Positions 27,201 to 34,538 are shown, numbered from the stretch's first letter. The stretch is 64,000 nucleotides of DNA from Dorea_A amylophila (GCF_025567265.1 NZ_JAOQJW010000003.1:123045-187044); one strand, 5' to 3'. A program made the numbers and translations. The notes: generated from the letters alone by a model not told the origin.

Positions 27201-28661
27201 ATAAACTGCTCCTGACAGTGGATTCTGTGTATTGACATCTTTCTTCATAAGTTCAATGCGTGTCATATTCAGCCACTGTACACTGAAGCTTACCGGCGCT
27301 GCTGTTTCGCTTTCAAATACACCGATATCCTGCTTGGAATCTCCGGTTGTCAACACCAGTGTTCTCCATGTCTTTCCGACAGAACCATATAAGTTGCCGG
27401 AAGCATAACTGCCTGTCAGTAATAAATCTGCGGACAGATAGAATGTATCTCCACCATAAATCTGGATTTTTCCATTTGTAACACTTGTTCCTTTGGAAAG
27501 ATTATGTGCTGTCACATTTTCTGGTACACTCAGTGTCACATAGTTTCTGTGATCTCCAGACAGTGTGATATTTGGTGTTTTCTGGATGTTTCCATCCCGT
27601 ACTGCATTCAGCTTTGTGCTTGAAAGGCTCAGTTCACCTTTTGGCGGTTCTTCCTGTCCAAACAGATAATTGATATATGCGATAACCCCTGCATTTACAA
27701 GGTCATTATAATTACACCCTGTAAATCCGGCTTCTCCTGCATAAGCATAGCTGGCTGCAATGTGTGTATACACATACTTTTCATCTTCCGTTTTTCCAGA
27801 CAGATAACTTCCTGTCAGATCTCCTGCCCCGCCATAACCATAATAAAGGACTTTCTGCAGATTTTTATTGCTGTCCAGTACCTGTGCTACATAACTTCCA
27901 CTCGGTGGGGATGCTTTCTGGGACTGAAGGCAGTATGCAATTTTTCCATTGACTGTAAACAGGCAAGTAAGATAATTTCCAATATAACTTGGATAATAAA
28001 TAGTTCTCCCCTTTGTCAATGTAACTGTGGAACCGCTGCTTGTAGCTCTTTCAGCCGCAGACAATACCATCACATTTCCCTCTTCGATGTCCTCTTTCAG
28101 TTCTTTGATTGCCTGTGCAGATGCATCTTCTTCGGATGTTTCAATTTCTACATCTGTGTAGTTCTGCACAGGCGAATCCGAATCATCTTCAGATTCTGTA
28201 TCTGACTTCTGTTTCTCTCCACCATTTTCTTCGGAATGTGCCTGTCCTTCGGTATCCGTCAGAGTCACTTTACGGGTGATGGTATAGCTGTCACTCTTAT
28301 CTTTTGGAACGACCATATAAGTGGCAATATATGTTCCTGCTTTGTCTGAATGATACTCTCCACCATTCTCATCTTTGATACTTACAAGCGTAACATCTTC
28401 TTTTTCTGCATCATAATGGATTCCTTCCATACTGGTTTCCACTGCAAATGTATCATCTGAAACTGCTTTTGTGATATCATCTGCTGTAACTGATGTATCT
28501 TTCTGGCTTGTTACCGCCTGTTCAGATGCCTGTACTTCCGTCTGCTGTTCCGAGCCTGTCTGTTCGGCCGCAAACGCATTCGCACTGCTCAAGGTACTGA
28601 TGCCCATCAGGACAGCCAGTCCAAAAGCAGCAATTCTGGTCTTTAATTTTCTAACCTTCAT
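24285..28661 (-). CDS. thioester + SpaA/Cna-B repeat surface adhesin with sortase signal
   Basis: 1458 residues from the ATG behind GGAAGG. Residues 1-32 are a signal peptide (ends NAFAAEQ). A bacterial Ig-like segment (about 85-135) and an acidic spacer precede a thioester (TQXA-type) domain, with Cys244 in YCLQSQKASPPSG. From about 468 to 1400 I count eight SpaA/Cna-B-like repeats, several with the Lys near the start and the closing Glu (KEITAPTGY, KEITPPEGY, REITAPDGY) needed for isopeptide bonds. The end is NAPKTGD, a membrane helix and basic tail. It would stand on the donor surface and may covalently grip recipients during mating. Confidence 0.92.
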   Translation of the reverse strand: MKVRKLKTRIAAFGLAVLMGISTLSSANAFAAEQTGSEQQTEVQASEQAVTSQKDTSVTADDITKAVSDDTFAVETSMEGIHYDAEKEDVTLVSIKDENGGEYHSDKAGTYIATYMVVPKDKSDSYTITRKVTLTDTEGQAHSEENGGEKQKSDTESEDDSDSPVQNYTDVEIETSEEDASAQAIKELKEDIEEGNVMVLSAAERATSSGSTVTLTKGRTIYYPSYIGNYLTCLFTVNGKIAYCLQSQKASPPSGSYVAQVLDSNKNLQKVLYYGYGGAGDLTGSYLSGKTEDEKYVYTHIAASYAYAGEAGFTGCNYNDLVNAGVIAYINYLFGQEEPPKGELSLSSTKLNAVRDGNIQKTPNITLSGDHRNYVTLSVPENVTAHNLSKGTSVTNGKIQIYGGDTFYLSADLLLTGSYASGNLYGSVGKTWRTLVLTTGDSKQDIGVFESETAAPVSFSVQWLNMTRIELMKKDVNTQNPLSGAVYGIYTDKKCENLLMTMSATGTDGKAVSDYFDSALKTVYVKEITAPTGYKLNTEVYKVAVTAGKTMTVTATDERVTGKVKIAKIDKETLAFKAQGDSVLRGAVYGLYAKEDIVHPDGTTGVLYKQDSLIAQGVIGDDGTLEFSELYLGEMYVKEITPPEGYTLDTTKYEVSVTYEGQDVAEVTRDLTVKEQVKKQAFQLIKISEDGEQTETDLVAGAGFKVYLISDLTQVKNGKLKPANGESYTASDFKNYDFSKEQVAVTYENGTAVPVPELITDTKGYAVSPELPYGSYVVVESTTPENLKTIDPFVVNVENDSREPMQWRVFDDRPFEFLLKIVKKDAQTGNTVLKAGASYKIYDVTNKKYVEQVVQYPKKEKISVFETNEEGYLITPQELKCSTYRIEEVKAPEGFVRQGSEESLYDGTTIISPLEQTTKGTYKENPQSGIVITVSSNTAHQIDPDTGAAIVEVEQKNDEQVGSLLLTKKGEQLTEVTGDSVLAKVKALVSKVRNAVSGKEETGIYKGFKYEETGVEGAEFEIYAKDTIYSPDGAKDEAGNPVVRYEKDDLVAKLTTDENGTAVINNLPLGTYYLKEVVAGENFVLNTEQKEFTLTAEDDTQAVVYEGVTYKNERQKVFVSVEKKDSVTGEKLEGVIFGLYAAEDILSNQGEVLVEKDTLLEKKATDAKGTLTFDSDLPHGKYYVKEEVRKAGYLPNEEVWNVDATYENQNLAKIELNKEVENQPTETRITKTDATTGNELEGAKLQVIDKDGNVVEEWVSSKEEHVIYGLPEGSYTLHEELAPYEDGYVSASDVMFEVKEDGSVTKVEMKDEYSKVEISKTDLTTGKELEGAKLQIIRKDGTVLEEWITDGKPHSVEKLPVNEELTLREITAPDGYEIAEDVTFTLKDTMEVQKVEMKDARTPEKTTEKTNAPKTGDNQKIWAFVLLALASAGTATGVTVYRRKKSKMTDNKKETEEK

Positions 28662-28703
28662 GTGCTTTTCCTTCCTATTATAAATAGATTTTTTCAGTAA
28701 AAT

Positions 28704-28729
28704 ACCGCAGAAGATGTTTCCTCTGCGGT
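28704..28729 (-). terminator. intrinsic terminator behind the cyclotransferase gene
   Basis: ACCGCAGA and TCTGCGGT form a perfect 8-bp stem followed on the minus strand by ATTTTACTG. It lies directly behind the cyclotransferase stop and before the adhesin ribosome site, so the adhesin may have its own promoter or be set by read-through. Confidence 0.65.
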
Positions 28730-28734
28730 ACGTT

Positions 28735-29217
28735 TTATCTTGCATATCGATTTTTTTCTTTTTTTACTTCCTGTCTGGTACGTTTTACCGCTTCCATGAC
28801 AGACTCCGTTGGAATCTGGTTATCCTTACATCCTTCCAGAATTCCATCCAGATAAAATTTCGATGGCTTTGCCGGAACATCTTTGTGCGGAGCGTTCATC
28901 ATATATACAAACACTTCTTTCTCCACACCATCCTGATTTTTTACCCGAATCGATTCTTTCCCATAAAAACTTGGGAATCCTTCATAAAAATCCAGACTCT
29001 TCTCACACGCTTCTGTGATTTTCCATAAGACTCCTTCGACATAGCTTCCTTTTTCCGGCAGAACCGTTGCTACCCCATTGCCCGGAGCCCTTCCCCGAAA
29101 TGCCAGCCGATAATTTTCAAGCCGGACGTTTTCCACAACTTCCGCAGCCGGACACCTGTACTTCATCTGCTCCAGATTCATGTTGCTGCCATAAGCGAAG
29201 TAATATCTATCTTTCAT
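28735..29217 (-). CDS. gamma-glutamylcyclotransferase (AIG2/GGCT-like)
   Basis: 160 residues. The substrate-loop motif FAYGSNMN is at residues 8-15 and the catalytic Glu is in LDFYEGFP near 78, both intact. Enzymes of this fold split gamma-glutamyl amines or peptides, releasing 5-oxoproline. It follows an amidoligase gene by 12 bp; pairing of these two families was predicted to make and remove gamma-glutamyl modifications on peptides or wall parts. GAGGTGAG precedes the ATG. Confidence 0.88.
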   Translation of the reverse strand: MKDRYYFAYGSNMNLEQMKYRCPAAEVVENVRLENYRLAFRGRAPGNGVATVLPEKGSYVEGVLWKITEACEKSLDFYEGFPSFYGKESIRVKNQDGVEKEVFVYMMNAPHKDVPAKPSKFYLDGILEGCKDNQIPTESVMEAVKRTRQEVKKEKNRYAR

Positions 29218-29229
29218 TTTTTCTCACCT

Positions 29230-30186
29230 CTATCTGACTCCTTCTGTCCTTTGATTTTTCTTCAGACACTCATACGTGCTTTTATCATATCTCCACGCAA
29301 GATCACCATCCAGATTTGCCAGCAGATGTTTTCGAACATTTTTATATTCGTCTCCAATTAACCCAAGTCTCAATAAAAATGTACGAAATGTAAATGCCGG
29401 GTTTTCTGATATCAGTGTCTTTTTCATCTGTGTCGATCTCTGATTGATTGCCTGTGCGGAAATGGCTAATGCCAGTGTAATATTTGCTCTCACCTTTCCT
29501 GCATGTAGTGTGCTTTCAAAACAACGCCATTCCAAAGTTCCCTTGGAAAACACAGCATGAAGATTCAGAGCATAATAACGGGTATGATCATAATGGGTAT
29601 GACTTCCATCCCTGCCTCCATACCAGACATTTCTTACTCGGTCCATTGTGATTGATTTATTTGGTATTTTTCGGATTTTCTCCAATACCTCCGGTCGCAC
29701 CCTCTGACAATAACTATTTGCTCTTCTCTCCTGCACTTTCAGTGCTTTGAACAGGATATCTTCCTTTGCATACATAATTGTCAGTGCATTTTTCAGACTC
29801 TGCGGTGTATGATTCGATGCATCTACATGAACATGCTGACCACAGGACTCATTTACAAAACCTCCATGCTGTCGCAGACATCGTACTACTTCCTGTAACT
29901 TTCCCATTTCATCATAGGATAATTTCGGTGATACCATTTCTGTTGAATATTCTCCACCTGCGTCTACAATTCGACCGTATACTTTCCGTTGTGTATAAAT
30001 GCTCCCATCAGACATAAATTTCCACTTTTTTCCTTCCAGATCTATCACTGACCAGACTCCATAAGTAGTGCCGTCATAATATGCTTCTGTTCCAAACATT
30101 TCAGCAACAACTTCTGCAGCACGTTGTCTGGTAATCCCTGTCATTTCGATTTCTGTGCCAAAGTATTGGTCTTTTATTCCGATCAT
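29230..30186 (-). CDS. amidoligase-family enzyme (glutamine-synthetase/gamma-GCS-like fold)
   Basis: 318 residues. The fold opens with FGTEIEMTGITR, a glutamate pair typical of the metal site in the COOH-NH2 ligase superfamily, and keeps SCGQHVHVDAS near 110 and LEWRCFEST near 215. Such amidoligases join a carboxylate to an amine with ATP. The substrate cannot be told from sequence. The gene lies 3 bp behind the C5 methyltransferase and 12 bp before its cyclotransferase partner, just upstream of the large adhesin. Confidence 0.88.
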   Translation of the reverse strand: MIGIKDQYFGTEIEMTGITRQRAAEVVAEMFGTEAYYDGTTYGVWSVIDLEGKKWKFMSDGSIYTQRKVYGRIVDAGGEYSTEMVSPKLSYDEMGKLQEVVRCLRQHGGFVNESCGQHVHVDASNHTPQSLKNALTIMYAKEDILFKALKVQERRANSYCQRVRPEVLEKIRKIPNKSITMDRVRNVWYGGRDGSHTHYDHTRYYALNLHAVFSKGTLEWRCFESTLHAGKVRANITLALAISAQAINQRSTQMKKTLISENPAFTFRTFLLRLGLIGDEYKNVRKHLLANLDGDLAWRYDKSTYECLKKNQRTEGVR

Positions 30187-30188
30187 GC

Positions 30189-31484
30189 CTAATGGATTCC
30201 TTTCTCAGACACTTTCTGTGTGTTAAGTTCGGAGTCTGCCTTTTGTAACAATCTGCCAATTGCCTCGATAACATTGACAGTTACTCCGTTTCCAGCCTGT
30301 TTATAAAGCTGTGCGTCAGAAGTGCTGTCTATGATCTTATCAATCTGCCAGTCGTAATAACCCTGCAGTCGCAGACATTCCCTCGGAACTAACCTTCTTA
30401 TTCTGCCGTGATACAAGATGCCATGACGATCGGTTGCAGTAATTGTAAACATCGGTTCTTCGGGTTCTTTCATACGTCTGCCGTTCTGACGAACATTCTC
30501 TTTTGCTGGTGTTAAGACTGCTCTTGCTCCATCCTCTGCTAATACACCAGAACATTCTCCTTTGTATTTGTGGACACCGCATTGTCTGGTATTCAGGCTT
30601 CTGCATTCTTCCGTTACCACCGGCGGAGGTGAAAGATCGACAAAGTGCAGCGTTCCCTGTTGAACACCTGTTGTCAGGGTATGTGCGATCTGGTGTCCGA
30701 CTCTTCCTCTCCTGCTGTTGAGATTCGCATAACCCAGATCGATGCTGTCCCCTTCTCTTGCAAGTTTGTAGCCGAGCTTTGTATTCTCTTTGATTGGAAC
30801 ACCTACATCATATAATCCTGTCTTGCCGCCCATTCCACCTGCCTGTGATGTCAGGGTACAGCTTAGTCCTTTGGGACTGTAGACTCTTTTCCCCTGACTT
30901 CCTGCCCGGACTTGAACAAGAGCTGCTCCATTTGTTTCTGGTTCAGGTAATACTTTTCCGGCACATCGGAAATCAAAATATCCGACAATATACACCCGTT
31001 TTCTTGCTTGGGGGACTCCGAAATCCTTGCTGTTAAGCACTTTCCATTCGACATGGTACCCCAGTTCAGAAAGCGTACTGAGGATGGTGCAAAACGTCCG
31101 GCCTTTGTCATGCGATAACAAACCGGGAACATTTTCAAGGATAAAATACGAGGGTCTTTTAGCTTCAAGAATCCGGGCAATTTCAAAAAAGAGAGTTCCT
31201 CTTGCATCTGCAAATCCTTCTCGCTTTCCGGCGATAGAGAATGCCTGGCAAGGAAATCCTGCACAGAGTAAATCAAAATCTGGCATTCGTTCTGGTTCGA
31301 TTGTTCTTGCGTCATTACAATACCACTCCCCTTCCGTATCAAACAGCAATCGGTAGTTCTTATCCGCATAAGTATCCACCTCGCAATGTCCGACACAGAC
31401 AAAGTTTCCTGCCCGTCTTAAGCCTTCACGAAATCCCCCGATTCCGCTAAAGAGATCAAAAAATTGAATGGTTGCGGCTATCAA
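30189..31484 (-). CDS. dcm: C5-cytosine DNA methyltransferase
   Basis: About 431 residues. Motif I FDLFSGIGG at the start, motif IV GFPCQAFS (catalytic Cys near 76), motif VI ENVPGL, motif VIII QARKRVYIVG and motif X QAGNGVTVNV are all present. The start has no ATG: AGGAGG is followed in frame by TTG (31482-31484), ATA, and later ATT before the conserved IQFFDLFSG; I give the TTG. A longer open frame upstream is a frame shadow of the acidic repeats in the preceding gene. No restriction partner is visible. Confidence 0.92.
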   Translation of the reverse strand: MIAATIQFFDLFSGIGGFREGLRRAGNFVCVGHCEVDTYADKNYRLLFDTEGEWYCNDARTIEPERMPDFDLLCAGFPCQAFSIAGKREGFADARGTLFFEIARILEAKRPSYFILENVPGLLSHDKGRTFCTILSTLSELGYHVEWKVLNSKDFGVPQARKRVYIVGYFDFRCAGKVLPEPETNGAALVQVRAGSQGKRVYSPKGLSCTLTSQAGGMGGKTGLYDVGVPIKENTKLGYKLAREGDSIDLGYANLNSRRGRVGHQIAHTLTTGVQQGTLHFVDLSPPPVVTEECRSLNTRQCGVHKYKGECSGVLAEDGARAVLTPAKENVRQNGRRMKEPEEPMFTITATDRHGILYHGRIRRLVPRECLRLQGYYDWQIDKIIDSTSDAQLYKQAGNGVTVNVIEAIGRLLQKADSELNTQKVSEKGIH

Positions 31485-31499
31485 CCTCCTTTTTGCTGA

Positions 31500-31531
31500 T
31501 AAAAACAGGCGGCATGATCTCTCATACCGCC
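31500..31531 (-). terminator. intrinsic terminator between the acidic-tail RHH gene and dcm
   Basis: On the minus strand GGCGG-t-ATG...CAT-g-CCGCC is followed by TGTTTTTAT, a standard terminator 25 bp behind the upstream gene and 15 bp before the dcm start. It must be read through, or dcm has a promoter not evident here. Confidence 0.7.
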
Positions 31532-31554
31532 CTTCGTTATTCTGTATCAATTGG

Positions 31555-32106
31555 TTACCATTCTGTTGGTTCTTCTGCTTTGGATTCTTCCGGATCAGTC
31601 TCTCCTTCTGGTTCAGTTTCCTCTTCCGGTTCACTTTCCCCTTCTGGTTTGTTTTCCTCTTTCGGTTCACTTTCTCCATCCGGTTCGGCTTCCTCTTCTG
31701 GTTCACTTTCCCTTTCCGGCTCAGTTCTTTCTTCCGGTTGAGTTTCTTCTGTTCCCAATTCTCCAGTTGTCTGTTCGGATTCTTCAGGCTGCTCTTTGCT
31801 TTGCCATTCGACCTCTACCTTTTCCAGTGCTTCTTCTATAATCTGAATTAAGAAGTCTTTCTGTTTCATGTGTTTCTTTCCGATGACTACTTTTAATCTC
31901 TGGAATAATTCCTCTGATACCTGTACTGCTACTGTTCTTACTGCTCCCATGCTTATTTCTCCTTTTCCTTCCACTCTGTTGAAATGTTCTTCAATGACCT
32001 GTTGTAAAAATTTTTGTGTGCTGCTTTCTGTGAGTTCAATCTCTTCTCTTACTTTCTCATGTAAGTCCATCGGGATCTTTCCGCAGATATTTTTCATCTC
32101 TGCCAT
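31555..32106 (-). CDS. tandem ribbon-helix-helix protein with acidic repeat tail
   Basis: 183 residues from the ATG behind AAAGGAG. Two short DNA-binding-like modules follow each other: DLHEKVREEIELTESSTQKF (about 11-30) and EELFQRLKVVIGKKHMKQKD (about 62-81), each followed by FL-QxIEE. The last 75 residues are almost only Glu, Pro, Ser, Thr and Gly in repeats of SEPEEE type. The gene lies behind ParMR. A DNA-binding protein with an acidic, DNA-mimic-like or charge-brush tail is the best description; its target is unknown. Confidence 0.75.
   Translation of the reverse strand: MAEMKNICGKIPMDLHEKVREEIELTESSTQKFLQQVIEEHFNRVEGKGEISMGAVRTVAVQVSEELFQRLKVVIGKKHMKQKDFLIQIIEEALEKVEVEWQSKEQPEESEQTTGELGTEETQPEERTEPERESEPEEEAEPDGESEPKEENKPEGESEPEEETEPEGETDPEESKAEEPTEW
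31566..31745 (-). repeat. imperfect tandem repeats coding the acidic tail
   Basis: Roughly 12-24-bp units built on 'TCTGGTTC ACTTTCC' (plus strand) recur through this stretch and encode the Glu/Pro/Ser tail. Slippage here would change tail length between strains. Confidence 0.65.
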
Positions 32107-32260
32107 AACCTTTCTCCTTTCACTTTTGCTACACACAACATACTCCAAAGCCGCATGGAAAGCTATTCACAATACCCACCAAAGATATCGATGCATTTCT
32201 TGCCTTACCCCTAGCAGATCCAACAATGTATGTATCGTGCAATCATAGGCCTCACCCCCT

Positions 32261-32551
32261 TTACAAATTTTCCATTTGAGATAGAAAATCCATCATCTGA
32301 TCTGGTATTTCTTCCGATGATGGTTTCGTTTTCAATTGTTCCGTAGTGCCACATATTCCTAATTCCCGAACACTTTCTTTTATCGTCTTTTGAATGACTT
32401 CTTCCATCCATTTCCGATCCTCTTTTTCCAGAATTGCCTGAACCAGATACTGGCTTTTCTGCCCTTCTGGAACACTTTGAAATTTCTCCCATGCCCTCTG
32501 GTGTTCTGGATTTTTCAGGTTCGGGCGGAACGAATATACCGGGCGTGTCAT
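32261..32551 (-). CDS. parR: ParR-like adaptor next to ParM
   Basis: 96 residues. The ATG overlaps the ParM stop (ATGA), which fixes the start. The N-terminal half is basic and helical (RPVYSFRPNLKNPEHQRAW), the middle helical (EGQKSQYLVQAILEKE), the end acidic, ending QMMDFLSQMENL. The sequence alone is not diagnostic; the call rests on size, charge pattern and overlap with an actin-type segregation ATPase. ParR binds the centromere and joins it to the ParM filament. Confidence 0.65.
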   Translation of the reverse strand: MTRPVYSFRPNLKNPEHQRAWEKFQSVPEGQKSQYLVQAILEKEDRKWMEEVIQKTIKESVRELGICGTTEQLKTKPSSEEIPDQMMDFLSQMENL

Positions 32552-33465
32552 CTCGTCCACATCTGCTCTACAATCCGTTCATACCCTGTTGCGTTGGCAT
32601 GGACGTCCTCTATAAAAACGGGGCGGCAAATCGCGTCCTGTGCGGTCACGTGGCGTTTTAAAATTGCGGAGCCTCCCCCCATAAATACGGTGGGTACTGC
32701 CCGGAGATCAAACCCGGATTCTGTCACCGCAGACAGTATTCTTTCTATATATTTCCGTCCGTTTTCCTGTATGATCCGTCTGGCCTCCTCTGCCATACTG
32801 CAAGATTCCCTCCGAAGCACACGCTCAATTTGAGTTTCTGTCACAGACAGTCCGGTATTTCTACGCACTTGTTCTGCTGTCTCATCAATACATCGGATTA
32901 CTCCAAGTTCCAGACTTCTGCACGTTGCTGCATTCGGAACAGCATTGTCCAGCCTCATAAGGTCAACGGTCCAGCCACCAATATCAACAAGCAGAACAGA
33001 CGGTTCATTCTTCAGATACTCTGGATGCAGAGCAAGCGCAGAGTATCCCTGTGGGAACAGTTTCACATCTTTTATTGTTATCTCATATAACTCACTTTCA
33101 TATAAAAATCGCACTGGCTGCTCTTTCCGCAACAGATACTCCCTGAATCCCTGTTTCTCTCTTCCAAAACTTGAAAGCGGAAGTCCAACAGCCAGAATTA
33201 CCTCTGTCTTTCGTTCCGCTTTCCGATGCTTGATTTCTTCTGCAATGGCTGCCAACGTCAGCAGATAATAATTATCATTGGACGTTTTATTTTTTACCAG
33301 CGTCTGTCTTCCCGTACCGCAGACATAATACTTTCCTTGATATTGCAGAACATTCTGCATGGTATACGGCTCGTAATCATACCCAATAATTCCACTTGGG
33401 AAAGACACTTGTCTTGTTTTAATGGCATAATAGCCATGATCAATTCCTATGATTATCGCAATCAC
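32548..33465 (-). CDS. parM: ParM/StbA-family actin-like partition ATPase
   Basis: 305 residues from a GTG. Actin-fold nucleotide motifs are plain: phosphate-1 GIDHGYYAIK at residues 7-16, phosphate-2 LLVDIGGWTVDL near 155, adenosine VFMGGGSAIL near 270. Such proteins polymerise to push plasmid copies apart. On an ICE it would stabilise the circular, replicating form. It overlaps ParR by 4 bp and lies 178 bp behind the next gene upstream, in a spacer with two palindromes. Confidence 0.9.
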   Translation of the reverse strand: MIAIIIGIDHGYYAIKTRQVSFPSGIIGYDYEPYTMQNVLQYQGKYYVCGTGRQTLVKNKTSNDNYYLLTLAAIAEEIKHRKAERKTEVILAVGLPLSSFGREKQGFREYLLRKEQPVRFLYESELYEITIKDVKLFPQGYSALALHPEYLKNEPSVLLVDIGGWTVDLMRLDNAVPNAATCRSLELGVIRCIDETAEQVRRNTGLSVTETQIERVLRRESCSMAEEARRIIQENGRKYIERILSAVTESGFDLRAVPTVFMGGGSAILKRHVTAQDAICRPVFIEDVHANATGYERIVEQMWTR

Positions 33466-33515
33466 ATCCTTTCATTTTTTCTGTTTAACGTAAGGTCAAA
33501 AATGTTGTCACTGCT

Positions 33516-33555
33516 GCAACGGATCGTTGCAAAAGTGCCATTCGTGAACACTTTT
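33516..33555. promoter_or_regulatory. paired palindromes upstream of parM: candidate centromere (parC) / operator
   Basis: GCAACG-GAT-CGTTGC (33516-33530) adjoins AAAAGTG-N11-CACTTTT (33531-33555), about 50-90 bp upstream of parM. Actin-type partition systems carry parC in this position, where ParR binds and also represses. Two unlike palindromes rather than iterons is less typical, so an operator is equally possible. Confidence 0.45.
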
Positions 33556-33643
33556 CTATGTTCCAGCGTCCCAAAACCTGCGGAAAATCTGGTTTTTTTA
33601 TACCACTATCGCCAGAGGAACACTACTGTTCCTTCCCAGCCGG

Positions 33644-33976
33644 TTATAAAAGATCCCTCTCCCGGCGGCGGTCCAGCCTGTCCGGGGGAGGGATATATCG
33701 CAAGTTTCCTTTTTGAACAATTGCCTGTCTTTTTATTTTTATGAGATGTTTTTCCTGCTTTTGTAAAATGGGAAGATACTCCGGTTCTGTCAAAAACTTC
33801 CGTATATAATTGCCCTTTTTTCCCAGCTTGTTATCATTTTTCAGCAGTTCTATTTCTACCATGTAATGGGTATCTGGATGAAATCTCTTCTCACACAAAA
33901 TGCTGTCCCCTTTTATATAATCAGATTTAGCCGATTCTCTTGCTGCCGCCAAGAGTTCATAAATACTTACTTCCAC
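33644..33976 (-). CDS. hypothetical ICE protein, basic
   Basis: 110 residues from a GTG eight bases behind GGAGGTGAT. Helical N-terminus (IYELLAAARESAKSDYI), a short beta stretch (YMVEIELLKND) and a basic end rich in Arg. Its 3' end contains a G+C-rich hairpin. It lies between the regulator-side gene and ParM. No family recognised. Confidence 0.6.
   Translation of the reverse strand: MEVSIYELLAAARESAKSDYIKGDSILCEKRFHPDTHYMVEIELLKNDNKLGKKGNYIRKFLTEPEYLPILQKQEKHLIKIKRQAIVQKGNLRYIPPPDRLDRRRERDLL
33646..33694 (-). terminator. terminator-like hairpin at the end of the 110-residue gene
   Basis: ATCCCTCcCCCGG and CCGGGaGAGGGAT pair with a G+C-rich loop and are followed on the minus strand by CTTTTAT. 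The stem lies within the last 17 codons of the gene, leaving parM to its own promoter. Confidence 0.6.
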
Positions 33977-34001
33977 CTCTTATCACCTCCCAAAAGACCA
34001 G

Positions 34002-34031
34002 AAAAAAGCAGACCTCTTAATCGAAGTCTGC
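34002..34031 (-). terminator. intrinsic terminator overlapping the end of the 130-residue gene
   Basis: GCAGAC and GTCTGC pair with a 12-base loop, followed on the minus strand by TTTTTT. The stop codon of the upstream gene lies within the loop. Confidence 0.75.
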
Positions 34032-34409
34032 TCCTGTCGGATATGGTAATCCTCTTTCTTCATATTTTTTATCGATATAATTTCGAATCCATTCCCTGTA
34101 TTCTTCCGTTAATGCCAGTTCCTGAAATTCTAACAACCACTTTTCCCCTTTTGCTTCGTCATCAAGCCATCGATCTTCTATGCACTCCGGCTCATCTAAC
34201 ATTTTCATCATCGCTTCAAATGGCTCTTTTACATCATCACCAAATTCTTTCCATAAGGCGATTCCATAGTTCTCCAGTTCAAAAAATTCTGTCAGATATG
34301 TCAATCGTTCCATATCCCCCAATGTCATTCTTTTTTCACCTGACAATAATGCTCGATCTCTTTTGCCACATAGATTTAAAAATTTTCTCTTTTCCATCTC
34401 CACATCCAT
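34017..34409 (-). CDS. hypothetical acidic helical protein
   Basis: 130 residues from an ATG behind GAGGT. Wholly helical, acidic, Trp- and Glu-rich (LWKEFGDDVKEPFEAMMKM, WLLEFQELALTEEYREW). It is divergent to the XRE regulator and is the first gene of the long minus-strand run, so it may be an early or regulatory gene of the element. No family recognised. Confidence 0.6.
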   Translation of the reverse strand: MDVEMEKRKFLNLCGKRDRALLSGEKRMTLGDMERLTYLTEFFELENYGIALWKEFGDDVKEPFEAMMKMLDEPECIEDRWLDDEAKGEKWLLEFQELALTEEYREWIRNYIDKKYEERGLPYPTGADFD

Positions 34410-34444
34410 TATACTTTTACCTCTTCCTGTTAAAAATAATTCCT

Positions 34445-34507
34445 TATTACGAAACATTATAAAATTTAAATTCTTTAGAATCAATATATATATTTCTGTA
34501 TTACGAA
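34445..34507. promoter_or_regulatory. divergent promoter region with two TATTACGAA boxes
   Basis: TATTACGAA occurs at 34445-34453 and again at 34499-34507, in the same orientation and 54 bp apart, flanking A+T-rich DNA between the divergent genes. They are good candidates for binding sites of the XRE protein encoded next to them. Binding is inferred from position. Confidence 0.45.
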
Positions 34508-34538
34508 TCTTTTTATTTTATAAGGGGAGTTCATCATT

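Noticed and set aside
31485..31706. N-terminal 74-residue Lys/Arg/Asn-rich extension of the C5 methyltransferase
   Set aside because: It is the other-frame reading of the acidic repeat tail of the preceding gene; the methyltransferase fold begins at FDLFSGIGG and a ribosome site lies at 31485-31493.
31468..31851. Phe/Leu-rich plus-strand frames opposite the acidic repeats
   Set aside because: Repetitive shadows of the Glu/Pro/Ser tail; membrane-like only because of codon complementarity.
33481..33560. CRISPR-like repeats upstream of parM
   Set aside because: Two different palindromes, not repeated units with spacers. No CRISPR array was found in the window.
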